A DNA stretch of 13,004 nucleotides, taken from the NCBI GenBank assembly GCA_945906715.1, contig CAMDRK010000039.1, positions 1 through 13,004 of the forward strand. Direction: 5' to 3'. Positions 1 through 8,100 of the stretch are shown here, in pieces. How positions within the stretch are numbered: position 1 is the first letter of the stretch; each line of letters begins with the position of its first letter. This stretch comes from Nitrospira lenta. GTDB taxonomy: Bacteria > Nitrospirota > Nitrospiria > Nitrospirales > Nitrospiraceae. The translations under genes and the position numbers were made by a program. Under the pieces are notes generated by a model. That model saw nothing but the letters and a program-made list of their open reading frames with translations, did not search any database and was not told the DNA's origin.

Positions 1-283
1 ACTGGCTCACATCATCCAGATTCAGATCCCCAAACTTTTTCTTGCCGGTACTACCGCCGTCTTCTGTGCCTGGCAGTTGATAGCCGTTTTCCAGAAACCG
101 CTGGCCGAAGGCGTTCAACATCGGCGGCGCCGTGTGGCAATCCATGCAGTTGGTATTGTATTTCCTGGCAAAGGCCGGGATCGCCTGCGCTTCATCAGGC
201 GCCAGGAGAAATGTCAGGAGCGTCCCGCAGAGGATACTCAGTGCGACGATGAAGATAGAGCCACGCGTTAACACAGTGGGCAC
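1..283 (-). CDS. Secreted c-type cytochrome, N-terminal part (cut by window edge)
   Basis: The frame reads from a GTG near 283 down to the left edge, about 94 codons with no stop, so the gene continues outside the window. A signal peptide is visible: a short basic start (LTRGS), a hydrophobic core rich in I, L, V and F, and an AQA-like cleavage region before IPAFARKYN. Soon after comes one haem-attachment motif, CMDCH, followed by TAPPMLNAFGQRFLENGY. The product is therefore expected to be exported and to carry covalent haem c in the periplasm. Its electron partner cannot be told from the fragment. The start is uncertain: GTG at 283 and GTG at 274 are both possible, with an AGGGA just upstream. 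No longer ORF of this frame was listed because GTG starts and the open left end hide it. Confidence 0.75.
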   Translation of the reverse strand, partial: MPTVLTRGSIFIVALSILCGTLLTFLLAPDEAQAIPAFARKYNTNCMDCHTAPPMLNAFGQRFLENGYQLPGTEDGGSTGKKKFGDLNLDDVSQ

Positions 284-447
284 TTTCCCTATTGAATAAT
301 CGGGCACCCGCTTGACCGGCCATGCGGCATTCACGACTGCGCCCGCACAGACCGCTCACGTCGTCATGACGTTAGCAGATCGTTCACTTCTGGCAATCTA
401 TTTTAGGAATTACGCACTGATGAGGGGGAGATTCGTTCTACTCAGAC
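284..447. other. Intergenic gap between pilZ-like gene and cytochrome gene
   Basis: These 164 bases contain no convincing gene on either strand. A perfect 10-base palindrome, CGTCATGACG, lies at 362-371 and could be an operator, but palindromes of this size also occur by chance. I see no hairpin plus T-run terminator and no good sigma-70 promoter. Unlike most other large gaps in the window, this one has no short tandem repeat. Confidence 0.4.
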
Positions 448-810
448 TCAAGAAGATTCGCGAAGTTCGGCAGCCTGCCTGTCCCGTTCATAGGGCTCCA
501 GTTCGATCTGCTTTACTGTGTCCTGAAGGTGGGACCATTCTGTCGGAGTAATCACCTCGAACTCAAGGCCGAACTGCTGCTCTCTGCTCCACCGGACAAT
601 CGCCGCCTGAATCTGAATCGGGGGTTTGTCCTCTATCGTCATGATCTGGACCTCCAGAGAGGCGCCTGGCTGGACATCGATGGAACTTTCGATGCGACAA
701 CCCCTGGTGGAGAGGTCGGCGACGCGGCCCTCTCCGCCGACCATGCCGACGGAAGAAAACGAACTGCGAAATTTAACAGGAAACCGGAGGTTCTGTCGTT
801 GTTCCATCAT
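448..810 (-). CDS. PilZ domain protein, putative c-di-GMP receptor
   Basis: This is a small single-domain PilZ protein of about 120 residues. Both c-di-GMP-binding signatures are present: RQNLR (the RxxxR motif) at the very N-terminus and DLSTRG (the D/NxSxxG motif) about 23 residues later, followed by the expected beta-strand pattern (AAIVRW, FGLEFEV). PilZ proteins bind the second messenger c-di-GMP and pass the signal to a partner, often in motility, polysaccharide or envelope control; no partner is evident here. It begins 24 bases behind the rtcB stop, so it is probably co-transcribed with rtcB. I chose ATG at 810; ATG at 807 and a TTG at 822 are alternatives, and none has a clear Shine-Dalgarno sequence. 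Domain identity is firm; the biological output is unknown. Confidence 0.85.
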   Translation of the reverse strand: MMEQRQNLRFPVKFRSSFSSVGMVGGEGRVADLSTRGCRIESSIDVQPGASLEVQIMTIEDKPPIQIQAAIVRWSREQQFGLEFEVITPTEWSHLQDTVKQIELEPYERDRQAAELRESS

Positions 811-834
811 CGCACCATGCAAAACAGTGGACTG

Positions 835-2286
835 CTACCCCTTTATATTCCCTATCGGGCGCAATTCCGCCACCTTTTTTGTAATTCCTGCACGATCAAC
901 CGATTCAACCACCTCAGATATATTTTTGTAGGCCAGGCCTGCCTCCTCCGCGAGGCCCGACATCGACACGGCCTTGACCAGGATCCCGCGCTGTTTCATC
1001 TGCTGCTGCAGCTCTGCACCGCGAAAGGTTTTTTTCGCTTGCGCGCGCGACATCGTTCGCCCGGCCCCGTGCATCGTCGATCCAAACGTGTCACGCACTG
1101 CCTGGTCAGTTCCCACCAATAAGTATGAGCCGGTCTCCATCGAACCCCCGCAGATGACCGGCTGGCCTGTCTGTCGAAACTCTTCCGGCAACTCAGGACT
1201 CCCTGGCCCGAATGCCCTGGTCGCTCCTTTGCGATGCACGACCAGATCCCCTTCCGGATACCGTTCGACTTTGGCGATGTTATGCGCCACGTCATAGACC
1301 AACTCCATCCCCAATGATTCGGCATACTGGCCGAAGACCGTCGCAAAGGCCTCCCGAATCTGGTGCGTGATGACTTGGCGATTGGCAAAGGCCGTGTTCG
1401 CGGCACAATTCATGGCGGAAAAATACTCCTGCCCTTCGGGAGATCGAAACGGCGCACAGGCCAGCTGCTGATCCTTCACGGTGATGCCGTAGTGGCGAAT
1501 GGCCTTTTCAAACCGCTTGAGATAATCGCTCGCCACCTGATGGCCGAACCCGCGTGAACCGCAATGGACCATCACGACGATCTGCTCGTTACCGGTAATG
1601 CCGAGCGCCGCTGCCGTGACCGGATCGAATATCTGTTCGTTCGAGACCACCTGGACTTCGAGATAGTGATTGCCAGATCCCAAGGTCCCCAGCTGATTGA
1701 TACCTCGTTTAATCGCGTGGTCGGTGACGACCGACGGATCGGCCCCTTCGATGCAGCCACCTTCTTCCATGCGGGCAAGATCCCGATGCCACCCGTATCC
1801 CCGTTCCACACACCACTTGGCCCCATGCGTCATAACCCGGCCAAACTCCTCCCCTGAGAGTCGAACGAATCCGCTCGCCCCGACACCGGCCGGAACCTTC
1901 CGAAAGAGTTCGGTCATCAGCCGCTCCAAGTGAGGCTCCACATCCGCCAGCGTTAAGTCCGTCCGAATCAACCGCATGCCACAGTTGATGTCATAGCCCA
2001 CACCGCCGGGAGAAATGACCCCTTCATCCACGCTAAACGCTGCAACTCCACCGATCGGAAATCCATAGCCCCAATGCCCATCGGGCATACAGAGCGCATA
2101 CCGGCTGATGCCGGGCAGGCAGGCGACATTCGTCACCTGATCGAAAACCCCGGAGTCCATGGTCTGAAGAATGCCCTTGGTGGCATAAATCCTGGCCGGC
2201 ACCAACATGCCGGGCTTTTCAGAGATGGGAATTTCCCAAATCTCGTCCGTAATCCGATTGACCGTCATGTCGGTGTTGAGGTTCAT
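835..2286 (-). CDS. rtcB: RNA-splicing/repair ligase RtcB
   Basis: RtcB joins RNA ends carrying 2',3'-cyclic phosphate or 3'-phosphate to 5'-OH, using GTP and Mn2+. At 483 residues it has the normal full length. Expected signatures occur in order: MPDGHWGYGFPIGG (about 68-80), GGVGYDINCG with metal ligands D99 and C102, GSGNHYLE with H207, HCGSRG with H241, VYDVAHN with H335, the guanylylated histidine H406 in STMHGAGRTMSR, and the C-terminal PIGNIKG with K482. No key residue is missing, so the enzyme should be active. The archease gene lies immediately upstream, and archease is the known activator of RtcB. The ATG at 2286 is used; M7 (2268) is a possible alternative, and neither has a good Shine-Dalgarno. 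In bacteria the usual role is RNA repair rather than tRNA splicing; the substrate here is unknown. Confidence 0.97.
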   Translation of the reverse strand: MNLNTDMTVNRITDEIWEIPISEKPGMLVPARIYATKGILQTMDSGVFDQVTNVACLPGISRYALCMPDGHWGYGFPIGGVAAFSVDEGVISPGGVGYDINCGMRLIRTDLTLADVEPHLERLMTELFRKVPAGVGASGFVRLSGEEFGRVMTHGAKWCVERGYGWHRDLARMEEGGCIEGADPSVVTDHAIKRGINQLGTLGSGNHYLEVQVVSNEQIFDPVTAAALGITGNEQIVVMVHCGSRGFGHQVASDYLKRFEKAIRHYGITVKDQQLACAPFRSPEGQEYFSAMNCAANTAFANRQVITHQIREAFATVFGQYAESLGMELVYDVAHNIAKVERYPEGDLVVHRKGATRAFGPGSPELPEEFRQTGQPVICGGSMETGSYLLVGTDQAVRDTFGSTMHGAGRTMSRAQAKKTFRGAELQQQMKQRGILVKAVSMSGLAEEAGLAYKNISEVVESVDRAGITKKVAELRPIGNIKG

Positions 2287-2295
2287 GTCAGGGAT

Positions 2296-2340
2296 GGTCT
2301 ATTTGGTCTATCTCGTCTGTCTGGTCTATCTGGTCATATG
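2296..2340. repeat. Nine-base tandem repeat, five units
   Basis: On the plus strand five consecutive 9-base units can be read: GGTCTATTT, GGTCTATCT, CGTCTGTCT, GGTCTATCT and the diverged GGTCATATG. The array lies between archease and rtcB, ending 9 bases before the rtcB start codon, so it forms most of the rtcB 5' leader. The minus-strand transcript reads AGATAGACC repeated. Confidence 0.85.
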
Positions 2341-2346
2341 GTGCTT

Positions 2347-2374
2347 CACTCAGCACTCAGCACTCAGCACTTTT
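2347..2374. repeat. Heptamer tandem repeat CAGCACT, just behind archease
   Basis: Three exact copies of CAGCACT (2351-2371) are preceded by a partial copy and followed by TTTT. The array begins one base behind the archease stop codon (2376-2378). The 18-base stretch at 2356-2373 is identical to 9498-9515, where it also sits directly behind a stop codon, in the same orientation. This points to a dispersed repeat family rather than local slippage only. Confidence 0.85.
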
Positions 2375-2375
2375 C

Positions 2376-2810
2376 TCATACGTCGAGCACCACGCGTACC
2401 TTCCATCGATCGCCTGCCTGCGTGAGCTCGTAGAGGTGCTTCGTGACCCCTTTCACATCGGCGTGGAGTTCTTGTGTCTGCTGATCTACCGGTGCGCCGA
2501 TCAGACGCGCGCGCAACAGCCAAACGTCCCCTTCCCGTGTCAGAGTGAGCGGCGCCTCCCGATAGACCACCCCAGCTGCGTCTTTCCAATAGACTACCTC
2601 CGACAACCAATCGAACAACAACGCCGACGGATCGAGATCGCTTCGTTCAATCGCACGTTCCCAACCGCCGGATACCGTGGAAGGAGTTGCCATCGTTTCT
2701 AGAACGGCCTGTGTGGCGCCGTGAAAAACTTCCTCCACCGACTCCCCCTCGGCCTCGAAACCGATATCGGCCAGGGCAATCTCTGCAAGGAAGCGAAAGG
2801 TCCATGCCAT
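2376..2810 (-). CDS. Archease, RtcB-activating protein
   Basis: Archease is a small metal-binding protein that promotes guanylylation of RtcB and gives it multiple turnovers. The 144 residues match family length. Recognisable parts are ADIGFEAEG near the N-terminus with the conserved D15, the LLFDWLSEVVY segment (about 64-74), VKGVTKH (119-125) and the family-ending VVLDV with D143. The usual HTADIG motif reads ALADIG here, so the histidine is replaced while the metal-site aspartate is kept. Its ATG at 2810 lies only 5 bases behind the stop of the iron-sulfur gene, which suggests translational coupling; no clear Shine-Dalgarno is seen. rtcB follows 89 bases downstream, past two tandem repeats. 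Pairing with rtcB supports the assignment strongly. Confidence 0.93.
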   Translation of the reverse strand: MAWTFRFLAEIALADIGFEAEGESVEEVFHGATQAVLETMATPSTVSGGWERAIERSDLDPSALLFDWLSEVVYWKDAAGVVYREAPLTLTREGDVWLLRARLIGAPVDQQTQELHADVKGVTKHLYELTQAGDRWKVRVVLDV

Positions 2811-2815
2811 AGATA

Positions 2816-3790
2816 TCAGACCGGCGGCGTGGCACGGCGCACTCGCTCGATGAAGGCCTGGAGCTGGCTGAGCCCAGGAAACGAATGTCCGAAGGGATTA
2901 GGGACTTTCCCTTTGAGCAACATCTTGATGCCCAGAGGCAGGATATGCAGCAGCCCGCGCGGTGAGAATCCGACCACTTTCAAGGGCATGACCGCTTCGT
3001 TCAAACGCCCTTGCTGCTCGACTAGATCGGTAAAGCCAAGGATATGCCGCGCGCCTCCGGTCGCCGTCATGCCCCGTTCAAGTGAGGCCCGCCGCAACCG
3101 GATGATCGCCTCCATGGGTTTGACATCTTTCGGACAGACCTCCACGCAGAAGTTGCAGCGTGTGCAATCCCAGATCCCATCCTCATCTTGGAGCGCCGAG
3201 AGTCTAGCCCTTGTCGCTGAATGAGATTCTCTCTGGTCGGAGAGAAACCGATCGGCCTTCGCCAAAGCGGCAGGACCGGCAAACCCCTTCGAGACTTCAT
3301 GCACCGTACAAGCTGCAACGCAGGCGCCACACATGATGCAGGCATCGACATTGTGAAACTGCGGATTGGCCCGGCCTTGTACCGGTGTTTGAACAGGCAC
3401 GTCATCATCCGCTGGCCGAGCCCCCGGCATCAGCCATGGATGCACATCGTGGATTTTCTTCCAGAACGACGCCATATCCACAACCAAGTCCTTGATCACC
3501 GGCAAATTGCGCAGCGGCGCGACCGCGATGTGCCCATGCCGTTCAAGTTCTTTGCGAAGAGAGGTACGGCAGGCCAGCTTCTCACTGCCATTGATCGTCA
3601 TCGCACAGGAACCGCAAATCGCTGAGCGACAGGAGTAGCGAAGGGCCAAACTCCCATCGCACTCGTTCTTGATGCGGATCAACGCATCCAAGACGGTCAT
3701 CCCGCGACCGACGTCGAGCCGGATCTCTTGAGGATGGGCGGTGGAATCGACTTCGGGATTGAATCGTTGAATTGTGAAAGTCAGGCGCAT
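2816..3790 (-). CDS. SdhB/FrdB-like iron-sulfur subunit with an extra cluster cysteine
   Basis: This is a succinate dehydrogenase/fumarate reductase-type electron-transfer subunit of 324 residues, longer than the roughly 240 of E. coli SdhB. A plant-type ferredoxin domain carries C54, C59, C62 and C74 (CRSAICGSC and later KLAC). The second domain has CIMCGACVAAC (C151, C154, C157, C161) and CTRCNFCVEVCPK (C209, C212, C215, C219). In classical enzymes the position of C212 is Ile or Val and that centre is 3Fe-4S; here a fourth cysteine is present, so a second 4Fe-4S cluster is plausible. About 95 residues after the last cluster form a C-terminal extension. No flavoprotein or membrane-anchor gene is next to it; the upstream neighbour is a peptidase and downstream is archease. 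The subunit class is sure, the exact partner enzyme is not. Confidence 0.88.
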   Translation of the reverse strand: MRLTFTIQRFNPEVDSTAHPQEIRLDVGRGMTVLDALIRIKNECDGSLALRYSCRSAICGSCAMTINGSEKLACRTSLRKELERHGHIAVAPLRNLPVIKDLVVDMASFWKKIHDVHPWLMPGARPADDDVPVQTPVQGRANPQFHNVDACIMCGACVAACTVHEVSKGFAGPAALAKADRFLSDQRESHSATRARLSALQDEDGIWDCTRCNFCVEVCPKDVKPMEAIIRLRRASLERGMTATGGARHILGFTDLVEQQGRLNEAVMPLKVVGFSPRGLLHILPLGIKMLLKGKVPNPFGHSFPGLSQLQAFIERVRRATPPV

Positions 3791-3813
3791 GGAAGACGTG
3801 AGGCGTGAACCGT

Positions 3814-3924
3814 AAGGGGTGAGGGGTAAGGAGTTAGGGGTACTGCGCGGGGTGAAAAAACATTCAAGAAAGAGGGAAATCTTTCAATTTCCCCTCACCC
3901 CTAACACCTCACCCTTTACCCTTT
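3814..3924. repeat. Inverted pair of heptamer repeat arrays (hairpin-forming)
   Basis: The left arm, 3814-3841, is four 7-base units: AAGGGGT, GAGGGGT, AAGGAGT, TAGGGGT. The right arm, 3897-3924, is its imperfect reverse complement, matching at 23 of 28 positions, with a loop of 55 bases. The array begins a few bases behind the M24 peptidase stop codon (3932) and fills most of the 141-base gap before sdhB. Each strand also contains four GGG or GGGG tracts, so G-quadruplexes are conceivable on either strand. Confidence 0.8.
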
Positions 3925-3931
3925 ACCTACG

Positions 3932-5077
3932 TCAGCCCAACTCGAATATCTTTGGAGAGTTCGTCAGATTGCGGCAACCGTCTTTGGTGACGAGCACCAT
4001 GTCCTCGATACGGACGGCGCCAAGGCCGGGGTAGTAGAGGCCCGGTTCGACGGTGACGACGTGGCCCTCTTGGAGCAGAGACCCGGTGCGGCTGATGCGC
4101 GGCATTTCATGGATATCGAGTCCAACCCCGTGGCCGGTGCCGTGAAAGTAGCCCTGCATACGTCCGTTCACCAGCCCTGTCTGATACCCGGCCTTCTCAA
4201 ATCTGGCCAAGATCCCTTGATGAATCCGCTTCCCGTCCGCCCCGTCTTTGACTTTCGTTATGGCCTCTTCTTGGGCAGCTAAGACCGTCTTATAGAGCCG
4301 CTTCAGCTCGGGACTCGGAGTCCCTCGCACCACGGTTCTGGACATATCGGCGAAATACCGGTTGGTGGCTGAACGTGGGAATACATCGAAAATAATACTG
4401 CGGTGAGCCGGCAATGGCCCGCTGCCTTCGTTGTGCGGATCGCAGGCCTGCTCTCCCCCGGCGACGATGGTATGTTGAGCGACACAGTCACGCTCCATCA
4501 AGCTCACATTGATCAGCTTCTTCACCCGCTCCGACGTCAGGGGTATCCCATCGAACCACAGCTGATCCTTATTGATTGAAGCCTGACGCAGCAGATCGAA
4601 GGCAGCCGCAACAGCCTGTTCGGTCGCGCGTTGAGCGGCTTCGATATAGCAGACTTCTTCGACCGTCTTCACCACACGCTGCTCGTAGAAGGGATCCCGC
4701 TTCGGAAAGAGCTGATACCCCAAAGACTGGAATTTAAGGGCATGGCCGAAAGGAAAGTTTGCCGGGACCAGGATCTGCGTGATGCCGGCTTCTCGCAGGA
4801 GAATATGGACCACCTCGACCGTGCCAGGCTCGGCGATACCTTGTGTCTTGGCTCGCCCCTCCACCTCCGAATACGACAGCACCCGATCGACGGACGATTG
4901 GCTCTTTGCCCGATCCATTTCGAGATCGCTCATCACCAGAATTCGCTCCCCTTTAATTTCCAAATAGATAAAGGGGTCCGGCGCAATAAACTTCGTCGCG
5001 TAATAGAGATTGGCGTCCGTCTCGCTGGCAGCGATAAAGACCGTGGCGCGTTGAGAGTGCGAAATGGATGAGGCCAT
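3932..5077 (-). CDS. M24 family metallopeptidase (Xaa-Pro peptidase-like)
   Basis: The protein has an N-terminal creatinase-like domain (roughly the first 135 residues) and a pita-bread M24 catalytic domain. All five metal ligands are visible: two aspartates in SIIFDVFPRSATNRYFADMS (D231 and D244 counted from the ATG), the histidine of GTGHGVGLDIHEMP (H316), EPGLYYPGLG (E344) and RIEDMVLV (E358). A two-metal aminopeptidase or prolidase activity is thus likely, in the cytoplasm since no signal peptide is seen; the peptide substrate is not predictable. I chose ATG at 5077 (381 residues). A TTG at 5122 overlaps the upstream asmA stop as TTGA, but would add 15 residues of low family likeness. Between the two lies a run of eight G on the plus strand (5104-5111). 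Confidence 0.9.
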   Translation of the reverse strand: MASSISHSQRATVFIAASETDANLYYATKFIAPDPFIYLEIKGERILVMSDLEMDRAKSQSSVDRVLSYSEVEGRAKTQGIAEPGTVEVVHILLREAGITQILVPANFPFGHALKFQSLGYQLFPKRDPFYEQRVVKTVEEVCYIEAAQRATEQAVAAAFDLLRQASINKDQLWFDGIPLTSERVKKLINVSLMERDCVAQHTIVAGGEQACDPHNEGSGPLPAHRSIIFDVFPRSATNRYFADMSRTVVRGTPSPELKRLYKTVLAAQEEAITKVKDGADGKRIHQGILARFEKAGYQTGLVNGRMQGYFHGTGHGVGLDIHEMPRISRTGSLLQEGHVVTVEPGLYYPGLGAVRIEDMVLVTKDGCRNLTNSPKIFELG

Positions 5078-5118
5078 GCTAAGTGTTGGCCGGAATCTAG
5101 CACGGGGGGGGAAGTCGG

Positions 5119-8100
5119 TCAAGGCGCGGATGGAACAGGCTCAGGCGTTGGTAGGGTGCCCTTGTCATCGGCCTTCTCCTCGTCAGGCGTCATGAGATCG
5201 ATCGGCAACATAAGCGTGTTCTTCAAAATGTCAAAGGCCAGTTGCGCCAAACCCGTTACGCCTGTGGCAAACGACTTCATAGGCAGGTACGTCACTTCCG
5301 GATCCTCGATTGACCCTTTGACGGAAAACAGCGCAGTGGCAATGCCTTTGCGATCACCGGCAAACAACCGCCCGAAGAGCGGTATCGTTTTCAGGAATTG
5401 CGAATAGGAACCGAACGGGCTGACGGCCCAGACCATGTCGACTTGATCCGTCGGCATATCATAGTTGCCGGCAGCGGTAATTTTGACGATCGGGCTATCG
5501 ATGATCAGGTTCTCGGTCTCGAAAAGCCCGTTCCGCACGAGAACCTTCGCTGAAATCTTGTCATAGGGCAACCCGTCTTTTTCCAAATCTACTTTCCCTT
5601 GGAGCACGGCCGGGAGATTCAAAATGCTGATGATTTTCCAGACCGCCCGTTCCTCGGACTTGAAGATGCGACCATTTTCAAGCAGGATGTCCACCTTGCC
5701 GTCCAATGTCGGAGACAGGCCATGTGGATTCTTCCCGTTGCCGCGAATCGTTCCCGTCACTCGAGCTTCACCTGTGATGACACCGGCTTTCGGGCCAAAT
5801 AGTTTCAATACATCTTCCACCAACAAGCCCGTCGCCCGAACCGAGAGCTCAGCGTCGGCCGGCTGCTTACGCGGCAGTTGCACCACAATACGCCCGGCGA
5901 CGTCTCCATTGGATGATTGGCCGGATAGACGATCCAGATCGAGCACGCCGTCTTGAATGGTGATCCGGGCGGAGAGACTCCCAAACTTGAGATGCTTATA
6001 ATGGCCCCGTGCTATCGACGCAGTGGCCTGGACCTTGCTGGTGGCTGCAAGGACTTCCAGAAACTCTCGGATCGGCGACCGTGGGCCTTTCGGAATAAGG
6101 AGATCGAGATCCATCTGATTAGCCTCGATCTTGGCGGTAATCATAGGTTTCCCCACCCAGTTGCGGATCGATCCTTCCAGCGCAACATCGCTGTCGAGCA
6201 AGCGAAACGACAACCGCTTGATCTCCGCGCCATTCTTCACGAACCGGACCCGCATATACAAATCCTGGATTGGGCCCTCGGTTCCCTTGGCGTTCATCAG
6301 ACCATTGGTCAAGGCAAGCCACCCGGTGGTCTTCCAGGTTTTCCAGTCGAGACCCTTCCCCTTCATGTCGAGCGACAATTCAATATTCCCAGCCTCAAAC
6401 CCTCCCTTCGCAATCCATTCCGGCACGCGGGACAATGACAACGTGCCGGTTGAAAGCGCCGCGTCGATGGAGAACCGTTCACCCAGCTGAATCTTGCCTT
6501 TGACCGGAAGCCGGATCGGAGGCACGTTCAGCTCAAGCCGATCGAGCAAGACGCCGGAGGCCCGTGGAATCATGCCTTCGAATTCCAAGGTCGCTTGGGC
6601 TCCGATCGGTTTTTCGACCAGATCGGGCAATGTCACTTTCGACTCGGTCAGGACGACCTCACCCCGTATGTGCGGCGACACCGTCGGCCCGGTCAATACC
6701 ACCGCGCCATTGACCAAGCCCTCGATCATCCCGGCTGGAATAGCGTTCGAGGGCAATAACTTCGCCATATGGCCCGCATCGCCATTGACTCGAATCAGGA
6801 AATCCTGAAACGCGCTGCTACTGCCCCCGGTGATGCCCCCACTGAACTGCAGCGCCAGATCCCCTAAATGGCCTGTTACCTGATCGAACTGGGTTCCGCC
6901 CTCAGATAACACAAACCGGCCCTGCAGCGCCGTCACCCGTTCGGGCAGCAACGGATTGGTCAGACTGACACGCTGAACGGTAACCTCTCCCCCGGCAAAC
7001 GTGACGCCGCCCGGTTGATTGAGCGGGCCGACCATGCGAAAAGTGGGAACGGTATTGCCTTCGACCTCACGCGAGTCAGCCAGCACACGCGACAGCTGTT
7101 CTGAGTTGACCGTCTTCGAGAGAAACTTCAACAGATCTGCGGCGGTCATCTCCCCGGTAATGTCCATTTCAAGCCATGGGCCTGCCTCTAAAAATGAGAC
7201 GAGCGCCTTGCTCTCATTCATGTGGATCGTGCCATAGAGTCCGCTCAGATTTGAGACCCGGAGACGTCCGGTTTCGAGCAACACCACCGCGGATAAATCC
7301 TTGGCAGGGATATGATCGCCTCCGATCAAGGCTTGTCCCTGTTTCACGCGAAACTCCCCTGTCAACGACAGCTGCGGCCCTGCCACTGACGATCCTGTAA
7401 CAGTCGCCGAGACCACCTCCAATATCCCGTCGATCTCCCGATTCTGGATTATCGCTGGCAACTGCGGGTGCACCCATTCGGCCGCCACGGTCTCGAATAA
7501 CCGGCTCAACTGGATTGGAGCTGTCGCAAAGGTCAGTTCAAACGTGGGTTGAGGCGTCAGCAGACCGGAAAGGCTCGCTTGGCCCGTGAGCTTCAGTTGT
7601 TCGAGGTTTGCAGATAAACCGGACAAGACCACATCATAGCCTGCGACACCAGGCACAACCCGAACATGACTATTCATGTTGACGGCGCCCTGCAAGTGCT
7701 GCGGAGCCGGATGCGGCCCGAAGAAATCCGCCATCTCTCGAAGATTCAGATTGGCAGCTTCGATGGTGCCTTCGAATTGGAGTAGAGTTTGCCGAGCAGA
7801 GGAATCGCTGAGCGCTATCGTCTGCCGTTGGGCGGCGCTGATCGTCCCTCCTAGAGAGAAGCCGGACAGGCTCTTGCCGTCCGCATAACCGGAAGACACG
7901 TGTAAATCCGCCTGTCCACGCTCCGCTCTGATGACCAGCGATGCCTCCACCGACTCCAGTGTCATCGATCGTGTCCCGTCTGGTCGTGCGTCGTCGATGA
8001 TGAGCAACTTCCCCTTCACCAGCGTCGCTTCCCGGATACGGAAAATCCGGCTGAGCGTCTGCATCGCGTCCTGATCGGCCGCCCCCCCCTGGACAACCTG

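Noticed and set aside
529..1122. Long plus-strand ORF of 197 codons
   Set aside because: It lies opposite pilZ and rtcB, both firmly identified, and its protein looks like antisense translation with no motif.
2296..2371. CRISPR array
   Set aside because: Units are 7 to 9 bases without spacers; not CRISPR.
2207..2425. Plus-strand ORF encoding a hydrophobic VYLVYLVCLVYL segment
   Set aside because: It is the tandem 9-base repeat read in frame and overlaps rtcB and archease on the other strand; no start signal or family likeness.
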